Assembly: GCF_900176565.1 (NCBI RefSeq)
Contig: NZ_FXEH01000006.1
Location: forward strand, 1,116,001-1,180,000
Source of the DNA: Thalassobacillus devorans
Lineage (GTDB): Bacteria > Bacillota > Bacilli > Bacillales > Halobacillaceae
Direction of reading: 5' to 3'
DNA length: 64,000 bases
In this document: in pieces, positions 53,166 to 61,740 of the stretch
How the letters are laid out: each line of letters starts with the position of its first letter
Position numbering within the stretch: position 1 is the stretch's first letter
Notes under the pieces: generated by a model
What the model saw: the letters and a program-made list of their open reading frames with translations, nothing else
Databases searched by the model: none
Told to the model about the DNA's origin: nothing
Program-made: the position numbers and the translations under genes

Positions 53166-55169
53166 ATGTCAAACACAATTGAACAGACATCTATCAACAC
53201 AATACGGACATTGACCATCGATGCCGTAGAAAAAGCCAACTCCGGCCACCCTGGTATGCCTATGGGGGCAGCGCCAATGGCTTATACACTTTGGACAGAA
53301 TATATGAACCATAATCCTAAAAATTCCAATTGGTTCAACCGCGACCGTTTCGTTTTATCAGCAGGTCACGGCTCCATGCTGCTTTACAGCTTGCTTCATC
53401 TTTCTGGTTACAATGTAACTATTGATGATTTGAAAAGCTTCCGTCAATGGGACTCCAAAACACCAGGTCATCCTGAGTTTGGACATACTGACGGTGTTGA
53501 AGCGACTACAGGACCATTAGGGCAGGGTATTTCTATGTCTACTGGAATGGCGATGGCTGAAGCTCATCTTGCCGCCAAGTATAATACGGACGACCATAAA
53601 GTTGTCGATCATTATACGTATTGTATCTGCAGTGATGGTGACTTGATGGAAGGAGTTTCCCAGGAATCTGCTTCACTTGCAGGCCACCTCGGACTTGGCA
53701 AGCTTGTCGTTTTATATGATTCCAACGACATCTCCCTTGACGGTGACTTGAACCGTGCTTTCTCTGAAAGCGTAGAAGAGCGCTATAAAGCATACGGATG
53801 GCAAGTGATCCGTGTCGAGGACGGTAATGATACGAAAGCAATCAGTGAAGCGATTAAAGAAGCAAAAGCTAATACGGATCAACCGACAATGATCGAAGTG
53901 AAGACTGTCATTGGCTATGGTTCTCCAAACAAGTCTGGTAAAGCGGATTCCCATGGTGCTCCATTAGGGGAAGAAGAAGCTAACGCAGCGAAAGAACATT
54001 ATAAGTGGAGCCATGATGAAGCCTTCCATGTACCGGAAGAAGTTTATCAGGATTTCCGGGAAAAGATCCAAAAGAATGGGGAAAAGAAACAATCTGAATG
54101 GAACGATCTGCTCGAAGAGTATAAAAAAGCCAACCCTGAATTGGGTGCAGAATTCGAAAAAGCAGTAAATGGTGACCTTCCAGAAGGTTGGGACAAATCT
54201 CTTCCAACTTATACAGAAGAAGATAAATTGGCAACCCGTGCTTCATCAGGGGAGGCTATCAATGCTTTATCGGAAGCAATTCCATATTTCTTCGGCGGTA
54301 GTGCAGACCTTGCCGGTTCCAATAAAACTGCTGTCAAAGGGGAAGATGACTTCTCTAAAAACAATTATGCCGGCCGTAATGTCTGGTTCGGGGTACGGGA
54401 ATTCGCTATGGCAGCTGCGCTTAACGGTATGGCGCTGCATGGCGGCTTAAAAGTATACGCAGGTACTTTCTTCGTCTTCAGCGACTACATGCGTCCAGCA
54501 ATCCGTCTGTCTGCACTTATGAACTTGCCGGTGAACTATGTGTTCACCCATGATTCCATTGCTGTAGGGGAAGATGGACCAACGCACGAACCAATCGAAC
54601 AGTTACCATCCCTTAGAGCTATGCCGAACCTTTCTGTGATTCGCCCGGCTGATGGGAATGAGTCCAGTGCAGCATGGAGAGTGGCTTTGGAATCCAAAAC
54701 AACTCCAACAGCACTCGTCTTGACGCGCCAGGGACTACCAACCTTGCCTGGTACTGCTGATCATGCCTATGAAGGGGTTAAGAAAGGTGCTTATGTAATA
54801 AGCCCATCTGAAAAAGAAACACCTGATGCGCTGTTATTAGCGACAGGTTCTGAAGTGCAGCTTGCTGTACAGGCACAAACAGAATTGAAGGAAAAAGGCT
54901 ACGATGTAAGTGTTGTAAGTATGCCTTCGTTCGATCGGTTCCGGGCACAGTCTGATGAATATAAAGAAAGTGTCCTGCCAAAAGCTGTCACCAAACGGGT
55001 TGCGATTGAAATGGCTGCTTCCTTCGGATGGGAACGCTATGTAGGCCTGGAAGGTACCGTGATCGGCATCGATACCTTTGGTGCTTCCGCGCCCGGGGAA
55101 ACCGTGATGAAAGAATATGGTTTCACCGTTGATAACGTAGTGAAAGAAACAGAAAAACTGTTCAAGTAA
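53166..55169 (+). CDS. tkt: Transketolase
   Basis: 667 residues, same length as B. subtilis Tkt. TPP-dependent transfer of two-carbon units in the pentose phosphate pathway. The N-terminal TPP domain carries [15 protein letters not shown] and CSDGDLMEG; the pyrimidine domain [17 protein letters not shown] and [19 protein letters not shown] 53166 after AAAGGGGAT; an in-frame start nine codons earlier overlaps the ribosome site. Strong terminator after it. Confidence 0.98.
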   Translation: MSNTIEQTSINTIRTLTIDAVEKANSGHPGMPMGAAPMAYTLWTEYMNHNPKNSNWFNRDRFVLSAGHGSMLLYSLLHLSGYNVTIDDLKSFRQWDSKTPGHPEFGHTDGVEATTGPLGQGISMSTGMAMAEAHLAAKYNTDDHKVVDHYTYCICSDGDLMEGVSQESASLAGHLGLGKLVVLYDSNDISLDGDLNRAFSESVEERYKAYGWQVIRVEDGNDTKAISEAIKEAKANTDQPTMIEVKTVIGYGSPNKSGKADSHGAPLGEEEANAAKEHYKWSHDEAFHVPEEVYQDFREKIQKNGEKKQSEWNDLLEEYKKANPELGAEFEKAVNGDLPEGWDKSLPTYTEEDKLATRASSGEAINALSEAIPYFFGGSADLAGSNKTAVKGEDDFSKNNYAGRNVWFGVREFAMAAALNGMALHGGLKVYAGTFFVFSDYMRPAIRLSALMNLPVNYVFTHDSIAVGEDGPTHEPIEQLPSLRAMPNLSVIRPADGNESSAAWRVALESKTTPTALVLTRQGLPTLPGTADHAYEGVKKGAYVISPSEKETPDALLLATGSEVQLAVQAQTELKEKGYDVSVVSMPSFDRFRAQSDEYKESVLPKAVTKRVAIEMAASFGWERYVGLEGTVIGIDTFGASAPGETVMKEYGFTVDNVVKETEKLFK

Positions 55170-55200
55170 ACGGATGAATCAAGCGAGAAGTTGACATGCA

Positions 55201-55239
55201 AAAAAAGGCTGTCTCTCCGGTTAGAGACAGCCTTTTTTA
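55201..55239 (+). terminator. tkt terminator
   Basis: AAAAAAGGCTGTCTCT and AGAGACAGCCTTTTTT around CCGGTT. Confidence 0.94.
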
Positions 55240-55263
55240 TTCTTGCATGCAACTAATAATACA

Positions 55264-55329
55264 TTCGACAAAACTCGATGGTTTCTTTTTCAGCATTTGA
55301 CAGATTTATCGTGGTACAACCGCTATAAT
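55264..55329 (+). promoter_or_regulatory. Spo0A boxes and stretched promoter of sirA
   Basis: TTCGACAAA (55264-55272) is the exact reverse complement of the 0A box TTTGTCGAA. TTTGACAGA (55296-55304) is a second, weaker box overlapping TTGACA. A TATAAT lies at 55324-55329, giving a 21-bp -35/-10 gap, too long for SigA alone but like the Spo0A-activated spoIIG promoter. Confidence 0.65.
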
Positions 55330-55355
55330 ATCCCTCAAACAGGAGGGGTTAGTGG

Positions 55356-55781
55356 ATGCACCTTTACTATGTCTATGCAGTAAAAGAGGAAATCTCAAAA
55401 GAATATTATTATAAAACAGAGTTATTGTTCCGCTTTTTTCAAGAGTATCACAATAATTCTCATATAGATTTATATAGAATGCAGTTTCAATTCATTACGA
55501 AGTCATTTCCAGATAGTACATTGATACATTTACTGAAAGAAGATGCAGGTTTCGATCCAAAAGAGTTTCTGGAAGAGGAAAAAATGACAAAATGGGTTGA
55601 AACCCATGGTATAATAGAGATAACAAATGAAATGTGTCTTATACAGTGTGATAGTTTGATGGATGCTGAACAACTGCTTTTTCACAAGCTGCGAATGATT
55701 GATCACTGTTTTTTTATTGCAGAGTATGCCAATCGGCAGTATGGATGGATTTCCCCACAAAGGAAAGAAATGCTATTATAA
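55356..55781 (+). CDS. sirA: Sporulation inhibitor of replication SirA (YneE)
   Basis: 141 residues. Family features: LYYVYAVKEEISKEYYYKTE at the N-terminus and YANRQYGWISPQRK at the C-terminus (B. subtilis SirA ends ...KRYGWLNPVK). Binds DnaA domain I to block re-initiation after entry into sporulation; expression is driven by high Spo0A-P, matching the 0A boxes upstream. Length is close to the B. subtilis protein (148 aa). Confidence 0.88.
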   Translation: MHLYYVYAVKEEISKEYYYKTELLFRFFQEYHNNSHIDLYRMQFQFITKSFPDSTLIHLLKEDAGFDPKEFLEEEKMTKWVETHGIIEITNEMCLIQCDSLMDAEQLLFHKLRMIDHCFFIAEYANRQYGWISPQRKEMLL

Positions 55782-55911
55782 GCAGGGAGAACTGAAAAAA
55801 GAACTATGAGAAAATAGCAGTTTTTCTAAAAGACGTGCTATTGTATTCTCATGCCCATTTTACTATACTGTTATACTGTATAAGAGACAACATGAAGGAG
55901 GAAGACGGAGA

Positions 55912-56139
55912 ATGAGCTTGGGTATTGTATGGGTCATCGTCATTGCCATCCTGGCTTTGATCGGCGGTGTAGCCCTCGGGTTTTTCATTGCAAGAAAATA
56001 TATGATGAACTATTTGAAGAAGAACCCTCCTATCAATGAGCAAATGCTGCGTACGTTGATGATGCAAATGGGACAAAAACCATCGCAGAAAAAAATCAAC
56101 CAGATGATGCGTGCGATGAACAATCAGCAGACAAAATAA
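55912..56139 (+). CDS. yneF: UPF0154 membrane protein YneF
   Basis: 75 residues. One N-terminal TM helix (about 4-27, [20 protein letters not shown]) with an [19 protein letters not shown] family signature. Function unknown. GAAGGAGGAAG ribosome site. An imperfect inverted repeat (ATGAGAA..AATAGCA with TGCTATT..TTCTCAT) lies upstream at about 55807-55853. Confidence 0.93.
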   Translation: MSLGIVWVIVIAILALIGGVALGFFIARKYMMNYLKKNPPINEQMLRTLMMQMGQKPSQKKINQMMRAMNNQQTK

Positions 56140-56148
56140 CCAAAATTA

Positions 56149-56187
56149 AAAAACCTTCTTTCATATAAGGAAAGAAGGTTTTTTTAC
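56149..56187. terminator. Bidirectional terminator
   Basis: AAAAAACCTTCTTTC and GAAAGAAGGTTTTTTT; serves yneF and the minus-strand gene. Confidence 0.9.
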
Positions 56188-56411
56188 TAGTTATCTACTG
56201 GATAATCGGAATTTTCATAACGGCCATTGATCCAGTATTTAATATTTGTCAAAATGGAGAAGCTCAAAAAGAAATTGACCGCCAGGACTGAGGCAAGCAA
56301 GGAATAATTGTCAAAATGAATCATCTCATAACCTTTAAAAGCCATTACAATCATGGACTGGACAATCAAAAAAATTACGCTCATCACAAGAGAAAATGCA
56401 GTCCTTACCAT
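56187..56411 (-). CDS. Small membrane protein, 74 aa, unknown
   Basis: Two predicted TM helices (about 5-27 and 38-58) and a polar C-terminus (NIKYWINGRYENSDYPVDN). Ribosome site GGGGGTG is close to the ATG. No family recognised. It lies where ccdA-yneI are found in B. subtilis, on the opposite strand, and looks like a replacement insertion. Confidence 0.6.
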   Translation of the reverse strand: MVRTAFSLVMSVIFLIVQSMIVMAFKGYEMIHFDNYSLLASVLAVNFFLSFSILTNIKYWINGRYENSDYPVDN

Positions 56412-56695
56412 AGTGCACCCCCGTTGATAGTAATAACGAACCTTTGTCTCATTACTTTAACTATAGAATATTTTCACACAAATTTCAATTTTTTAACATG
56501 AAATTTTCAAAAGTACACCTTGACAATATAAAATCACCACAATGATGCAACTTACGATAAAAGAAAGAATTAGAAAGGGGGAAGGAAAGTTCGCTTTATG
56601 TTATGATGACTATCGGAGCGTTAAACCTTAACTATGGATTTTACAAATATTCTATATTAAAATTGACATTATCTACGTCATAAAGGAGTTACTAC

Positions 56696-57139
56696 ATGAT
56701 GATTAAAACGAATGATTTGATACTTAGAACAACCACCACGTTGATTGCCTTCATCTTGTTCGGCTTCTCTGTCTATCTGTTTTTTGCCGGTCATAATAAG
56801 CCTGGAGGCGGCTTTATCGGAGGATTGATGACATCTGCGGCTATTGTATTGATGTACATGGCTTATGGGATGGAATCAGTTGCTAAAATCATTCCGATCA
56901 ATTTTCGAGTTGTCATTCCCATCGGCCTGTTGATTGCTGTTGGAACAGGAGTCGGGTCCTTTATTTTCGGGCACCCATTCTTAAGTCAGACCTTTGCTTA
57001 TTTCCAACTGCCAGTCCTGGGAAAAACAGAACTTGCGACTGCCTTATTGTTTGATTTAGGTGTTTATTTGACTGTTATAGGAGTTACGATGACCATTATC
57101 TTGACGATTGCACAGGATCGAAAGGATGAAACCGCATAA
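56696..57139 (+). CDS. Orphan MnhB/MrpB-like antiporter subunit
   Basis: 147 residues, four TM helices. The motif GHNKPGGGFIGGLMTSAAIVL is the MnhB/MrpB signature (written here split: GHNKPGGGFIGG). In Mrp complexes subunit B works with six other subunits as a Na+/H+ antiporter. No mnhA, C, D, E, F or G genes are near, so this one stands alone; it could partner with a complex encoded elsewhere. AAGGAG lies eight bases before ATG 56696; TTGACA about 50 bp upstream may be a -35. Confidence 0.82.
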   Translation: MMIKTNDLILRTTTTLIAFILFGFSVYLFFAGHNKPGGGFIGGLMTSAAIVLMYMAYGMESVAKIIPINFRVVIPIGLLIAVGTGVGSFIFGHPFLSQTFAYFQLPVLGKTELATALLFDLGVYLTVIGVTMTIILTIAQDRKDETA

Positions 57140-57188
57140 GGAGTCTTTCAGCAATAGACATGCTGAAGAGATCGATGCAAGGAAATGA

Positions 57189-57683
57189 GTGGATGAAAAC
57201 ATGTTCTGGTTGATTGCAAGTACCATTGTGGCGGCATTCATGGCTAGTTTAATGATTTTTATCCGTTTGAGAGCTGCCCGGCGACCTGCCAGTGTAAAGA
57301 AAATCATTTTACCGCCGTTATTTATGAGTACGGGAGCTTTCATGTTTATGTTCCCGGTCTTCCGGGTTGGATGGCTGCAAGTAGTGGAAGCAATCAGTGT
57401 CGGTGCCTTATTCTCTATTTTTCTGATTATCACTTCCAAATTTGAAATTAGAGACGGGGACATCTACCTGAAGCAGTCAAAGGCATTTGCCTTCATATTG
57501 ATAGGTTTATTAGTAGTTCGTATCATCTTGAAATTAATGGTCGGTCAAACGATTTCGTTTGGGGAAACAAGCGGAATGTTCTTTCTATTAGCATTTGGCA
57601 TGATTGTGACATGGAGACTAGCCATGTTGTATCGCTTTCTGCAGCTTGAAAAGTCACTAACCAAAAATGAGATAGTCTATTAA
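57189..57683 (+). CDS. ccdC: CcdC-family membrane protein (YneJ)
   Basis: 164 residues, about five TM helices; conserved RLRAARRPASVKKIILPPLFMSTGAF matches CcdC (in pieces: RRPASVKKIILPP). In B. subtilis it is encoded after ccdA, which makes reduced-thiol supply for cytochrome c maturation, but CcdC itself is of unclear function. ccdA is absent in this stretch. GTG 57189 after AAGGAA; ATG 57201 is a possible later start. Confidence 0.85.
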   Translation: MDENMFWLIASTIVAAFMASLMIFIRLRAARRPASVKKIILPPLFMSTGAFMFMFPVFRVGWLQVVEAISVGALFSIFLIITSKFEIRDGDIYLKQSKAFAFILIGLLVVRIILKLMVGQTISFGETSGMFFLLAFGMIVTWRLAMLYRFLQLEKSLTKNEIVY

Positions 57684-57762
57684 AAGAGAAGGCTTTCGCC
57701 GCGTATTCAAGGTGAAAACCTCCTTTATATGTAGGTGATTTTCCTCTAATGCATAACAAAGC

Positions 57763-57793
57763 CTGTCCCGAACAAGCGCGTAGGACAGGCTTT
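57763..57793. terminator. Bidirectional terminator ccdC/yneK
   Basis: AAAGCCTGTCC and GGACAGGCTTT around a 13-base loop. Confidence 0.8.
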
Positions 57794-57797
57794 CGTT

Positions 57798-58226
57798 TTA
57801 TTCTTGCAATAGATACCGGTAGGGCGTAAGATCAATATTTTTTTCTTCCAGTGTCTTAATCAAAAATTTATGGTCTCTTTTTGGTGTTGCTATGATGTAA
57901 CCTTCGATGATGACATCTTCTGTAATTCTGCTTCTGTTCTTCTTCAAAGCAGTTTCGCCAATTTTACTGGCAATTTTTTGACGGGCGATGTCACGGAAAA
58001 GTTCTGGGACAGGTGCAACCAGTTCTTCCAGCAGCTGCTTTTCCTGTTCGCCCCACATATCTTTAGTTTCTTCTAAATAGTATTCTTCCCAATCCATATC
58101 CGATTTTCCATCTTCCTTAGGAAGACGTTTCAAAAACTTTCGGAACATGAAGAATCCGCCGATAGCCAGCAATACAATCATGATGACTGCCCAGCCTACG
58201 ATAAATAATGCAAATCCTCCTGACAT
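57798..58226 (-). CDS. yneK: DUF2621 membrane protein YneK
   Basis: 142 residues. One N-terminal TM helix (about 5-27) then an acidic linker and a cytosolic domain (LLEELVAPVPELFRDIARQK ... ITEDVIIEGYIIATPKRDH), the YneK layout. Function unknown. Follows ccdC as in B. subtilis, but here on the opposite strand to ccdC, convergent, with a terminator between. Confidence 0.85.
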   Translation of the reverse strand: MSGGFALFIVGWAVIMIVLLAIGGFFMFRKFLKRLPKEDGKSDMDWEEYYLEETKDMWGEQEKQLLEELVAPVPELFRDIARQKIASKIGETALKKNRSRITEDVIIEGYIIATPKRDHKFLIKTLEEKNIDLTPYRYLLQE

Positions 58227-58345
58227 AAAACCACCTATTTCATCATATATTCAAAACAAAGCCACATTCATTTCTTTCAATCATGACATAATAGGTCAAA
58301 AGTTTTACCTGTTTGTCAGATTATAGTATGATAAGTATAACTTAT

Positions 58346-58442
58346 TGGCGGGACTGTGTGGGAATCGAACCCACCTGAGACGGCACGCGCCTCACAAGCA
58401 GTTTTGAAGACTGTGGCCTGCACCAGCATAGCAACCAGCCCC
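58346..58442 (-). tRNA. selC: tRNA-Sec (anticodon UCA)
   Basis: 97 nt including encoded CCA. Acceptor strand GGGGCTGG pairs over seven bases with CAGTCCC, followed by discriminator G and CCA. Anticodon loop CTTCAAA holds TCA (complement of 58405-58407). The variable arm is long, between the anticodon and T arms (GAGGCGCGTGCCGTCTC-type stem), and the T arm is GTGGG-TTCGATT-CCCAC. Long variable arm, extended acceptor and UCA anticodon identify tRNA-Sec. Confidence 0.95.
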
Positions 58443-58469
58443 AAGGAATTTCAAAAGGTAACATAAGCA

Positions 58470-58498
58470 ATTATAAAATCTGGCACGTGAAAAGACAA
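58470..58498 (-). promoter_or_regulatory. SigA promoter of tRNA-Sec
   Basis: Minus strand TTGTCT (58498-58493), 17 bp, TATAAT (58475-58470), 28 bp before the tRNA 5' end. Confidence 0.75.
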
Positions 58499-58621
58499 CC
58501 TTTACATTTTCTCTTACTGTCGTTTTATTATAAAGATAAGATGAAAAAGGTTCCTTCAACTTGAAGTAGCTTTTCCAAGTAAGATACTATATATTTAGAT
58601 AGAAAGGAAGGAGCGGGTAGA

Positions 58622-59719
58622 ATGGGTAACCATGACCTTGATTCATCTGAACAGCAAGGAAATCTTACTCCTTATACATACTATGATTTTTCCTCTCTAC
58701 CCGATTGTTTTCAGTCGTGGATTGAACAAAACGGTAATGATCTTGTGACGATTTTTGATTTGGAAGGCAATATTAAATTCATTTCCAAATCAGTAACCCA
58801 GTGGCTTGGTTTTCATGTGGAAGAAGTAGTAGATTCCAAAGCAGGGGAGTATATCCATATCAAAGATCATCATAAGATACGGAGTCTGTTGGGTCAGAAA
58901 CCTGACCAGACTCATACGACAAACATACTGGTAAAGGAAAAAAGTGGACGTTATATATTGATGAAGACCCTCATCTCCAAAAAACTCAATCCTGCAGATG
59001 GTAAAACTTATATTTTGACCATTTCCCAACATATTTCGGATCAAAATATGATGGAAGAGCAGATCATGCATGCGGAAAAAATGACAGTCGCCGGACAGTT
59101 GGCAGCAAGTGTTGCGCATGAAATCAGAAACCCGCTCACTTCTTTGAAAGGATTTCTTCAGCTGCTCCAGGCGGGAATCCGAAAAGAGGAAGAATATTAT
59201 AAAATTATGCTCGAAGAAATTGAGAAAATGGAGTCAGTTACGTCTGAATTACTGTTTGTTTCCAAACCAATGACTGATGAACGGACCAGTGAGTCATTGA
59301 AAGATATGCTCGGCGATGTCATTACATTAATGGATACCCAGGCTAAAATGCAGAGTATTACCATCCGCACGGAAATCCCTGAAGGAATTTTCATTTTTTG
59401 TGATCGTTCTCAAATCAAACAAGTATTCATCAATATCATTAAAAACGCAATTGAAGCCATGCAGGAAGGCGGACTGCTGGAAATAAAAGTATCCCGGAAG
59501 GATAAACGTGTTCATATTGACATTGTTGACGAGGGGCCGGGAATACCTGAGGATGTCAGACAAAAAATTACTGAGCCCTTTTTTACGACGAAAAAGAACG
59601 GAACCGGGCTGGGTCTGATGATCAGCAGTCAAATCCTAGACAAGCACAACGGTTTTTTCGAAATTCATCCGAATGAAACAATTGGAACGACTTTTCGGCT
59701 TGTATTACCAGCTGAATGA
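58622..59719 (+). CDS. Sporulation-type sensor histidine kinase (PAS-HisKA-HATPase)
   Basis: 365 residues, cytosolic. PAS domain (about 35-140: VTIFDLEGNIKFISKS), HisKA with phospho-acceptor H166 in VAHEIRNPLTSLKGFLQLL, and HATPase with NIIKNAIEAM (N box), DEGPGIP (G1) and GTGLGL (G2). The H-box and the following FLQLL are typical of B. subtilis KinA-KinE phosphorelay kinases. No response regulator is adjacent (orphan kinase), which again fits the Spo0F phosphorelay. AAGGAG precedes the ATG; it ends 57 bp before selB. Confidence 0.85.
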   Translation: MGNHDLDSSEQQGNLTPYTYYDFSSLPDCFQSWIEQNGNDLVTIFDLEGNIKFISKSVTQWLGFHVEEVVDSKAGEYIHIKDHHKIRSLLGQKPDQTHTTNILVKEKSGRYILMKTLISKKLNPADGKTYILTISQHISDQNMMEEQIMHAEKMTVAGQLAASVAHEIRNPLTSLKGFLQLLQAGIRKEEEYYKIMLEEIEKMESVTSELLFVSKPMTDERTSESLKDMLGDVITLMDTQAKMQSITIRTEIPEGIFIFCDRSQIKQVFINIIKNAIEAMQEGGLLEIKVSRKDKRVHIDIVDEGPGIPEDVRQKITEPFFTTKKNGTGLGLMISSQILDKHNGFFEIHPNETIGTTFRLVLPAE

Positions 59720-59778
59720 CACGTTTGCCATGCAAGCGTGTTTTTCTTATTTTTCTCCAGAGGAAAAGGGGGATTTTT

Positions 59779-61695
59779 TTGCATAAACGTTTTTATACCA
59801 TAGGCATGGCCGGTCATATTGATCATGGTAAAACAGCTTTAACGAAAGCATTGACAGAAGTGGATACTGACCGGTTGAAAGAAGAAAAAGAACGGAATAT
59901 TTCCATTGAGCCCGGTTTTGCTCCTTTAAAATTGCAGAATCACGATTGGAATATATCGATTATTGATGTACCAGGGCACGAAAAATTTATCAGGCAGATG
60001 ATCGCCGGTGTTGCTGGCATAGACCTGGTCATCATTGTCATTGCCGGCGATGAAGGTATTATGCCACAAACAAGGGAGCACATGGACATTCTATCTCTCC
60101 TGGGTGTGGAAGAAGCAATTCTCGTTGTCACCAAAGCTGATCTGATCGATGAAGAAATGGAAGAACTGGTCGAAGAGGATATCCGGTCCTACGTGAAAGG
60201 GAAGAGTTACGAACGCGCAGAATTATTATTCGTGGATAGTCTTTCCGGAAGAGGTATCCACGAGCTTGAGCAGTTAATTGGAGAGAAACTTTCCGACCAG
60301 CCTACGCGCGACGCATCAGGCGCTTTTCGCATGCCGGTGGATCAATCGTTTACGATAAAAGGACAGGGTACCATCGTTAGAGGGACCATTTTTGAAGGGA
60401 ACCTGCGTACAGAAGATCGTGTTTTATTTCTGCCCCAAAATCAACAAGCCAGAATCCGTCAGATTCAGGTTCATCATACGCCCGTTACTCAGGCTTTTGC
60501 CGGCCAGCGTGCTGCAGTCAATATCACAGGCCTCGGAAAAGAAGAGGTTAAGCGAGGGGACGTCATGGTGAAAAGTGATGCTTTTATTACTACCCGCACC
60601 CTTGATGTACGCCTCATACTGGTCGATCACCTTCTTTCCCCCATTAAACAGCGTGCTCCCATAAATGTTTATATTGGGACTGCGCAGGCAACCGGTAAGA
60701 TCGTTTTCTTCGACCGGAATGAGGTGACAGAAAGCAGCGAGGAAATATTTTGTCAGCTTCGCCTTAACGAACCTGTTGTTGCCAAAAGAAGTGACCGTTT
60801 CATTCTTCGCCGTCCGACCCCTGTAGAAACAGTAGGAGGTGGAATGGTGATTGAAGCGGGTGCTGAAAAGCATCGGTTTGGTGTTAATACCGTTGAAATG
60901 CTCAAAGAGAAGAGTAAAACGACGCCGGAAGAACGATTAATCCATTTGTTACTCGAAACGAAATGGATGGATGAACAAGGGATATGGAAAGATACCGCAA
61001 TGGATCCGAAGCAATTACAAGATGTGCTGCAAACCAATATTGCTGATGGTCGAATCATCGCACTCAGCAACGGCTATATGCTGAGAGAGGAAGTAGACAG
61101 GCTATTAGGTGACACAGCTGGCAGTTTAAAAGAATACCACGACCAATACCCCCTTCGCGCTGGCAAAAATAAGGCGGAACTGATTGCTCAGCTTCCATTA
61201 AATAAATCGATTGGAAAACGTCTGATGGACTCCTGGTTGAAGAAAGGTGAACTAGAAGCTTACGGACAATTCTTTGCTCTCCCTTCCTTCACACCCTGTT
61301 TTCCAAAGGAATGGGCAGAGCGCTTTCGTGCATTAGAGAAACAATGGAGGCAGGACGGCCTGGAGGTAAAAACGTGGAACGCGTACGGGGAGGAGATGGA
61401 TGTACCGGATAGTTGGGTCCAAGAATTAAAGCTATTTTATTTACAGCAAGATCTGGCGTGGGAGCTCGATGGGAAACATTTGGTACACATCAAACCGGTA
61501 CGGAAGAGTTTTGAACAACTCTACCATGAGACAGAAGAAGCCTTTTCTTTGAAGGAAGCAAAGGATGTGTTCCAAGTCTCTCGTAAATACCTTGTACCTT
61601 TGCTTGAGAATGCTGACGAGAGAGGTATGACCTTACGCATAGATAATCGGAGAAAATGGCTGAAACAGCCGTCCGAAATATTATCGACTAAATAA
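59779..61695 (+). CDS. selB: Selenocysteine-specific elongation factor SelB
   Basis: 638 residues. EF-Tu-like GTPase: GHIDHGKT (G1), DVPGHE (G3), TKAD (G4), then domains II-III and a C-terminal array of winged helices (about 370-638) that bind the SECIS hairpin. Delivers Sec-tRNA-Sec to in-frame UGA. I chose TTG 59779: it follows AGGAAAAGGGGGA and makes the protein begin MHKRFYTIGMAGHIDHGK as in the family; an in-frame ATG at 59716 would add 21 residues within the end of the kinase gene. Confidence 0.94.
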   Translation: MHKRFYTIGMAGHIDHGKTALTKALTEVDTDRLKEEKERNISIEPGFAPLKLQNHDWNISIIDVPGHEKFIRQMIAGVAGIDLVIIVIAGDEGIMPQTREHMDILSLLGVEEAILVVTKADLIDEEMEELVEEDIRSYVKGKSYERAELLFVDSLSGRGIHELEQLIGEKLSDQPTRDASGAFRMPVDQSFTIKGQGTIVRGTIFEGNLRTEDRVLFLPQNQQARIRQIQVHHTPVTQAFAGQRAAVNITGLGKEEVKRGDVMVKSDAFITTRTLDVRLILVDHLLSPIKQRAPINVYIGTAQATGKIVFFDRNEVTESSEEIFCQLRLNEPVVAKRSDRFILRRPTPVETVGGGMVIEAGAEKHRFGVNTVEMLKEKSKTTPEERLIHLLLETKWMDEQGIWKDTAMDPKQLQDVLQTNIADGRIIALSNGYMLREEVDRLLGDTAGSLKEYHDQYPLRAGKNKAELIAQLPLNKSIGKRLMDSWLKKGELEAYGQFFALPSFTPCFPKEWAERFRALEKQWRQDGLEVKTWNAYGEEMDVPDSWVQELKLFYLQQDLAWELDGKHLVHIKPVRKSFEQLYHETEEAFSLKEAKDVFQVSRKYLVPLLENADERGMTLRIDNRRKWLKQPSEILSTK

Positions 61696-61740
61696 GAGGC
61701 TGACTAGGAAAAAGTTATTTCCTTAGCTCAGCCTCTTTAT
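61694..61740. terminator. Bidirectional terminator selB/selD
   Basis: AAGAGGCTGA and TCAGCCTCTT outer arms, CTAGGAAA and TTTCCTTAG inner arms; AT-rich tails both sides. Confidence 0.85.
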
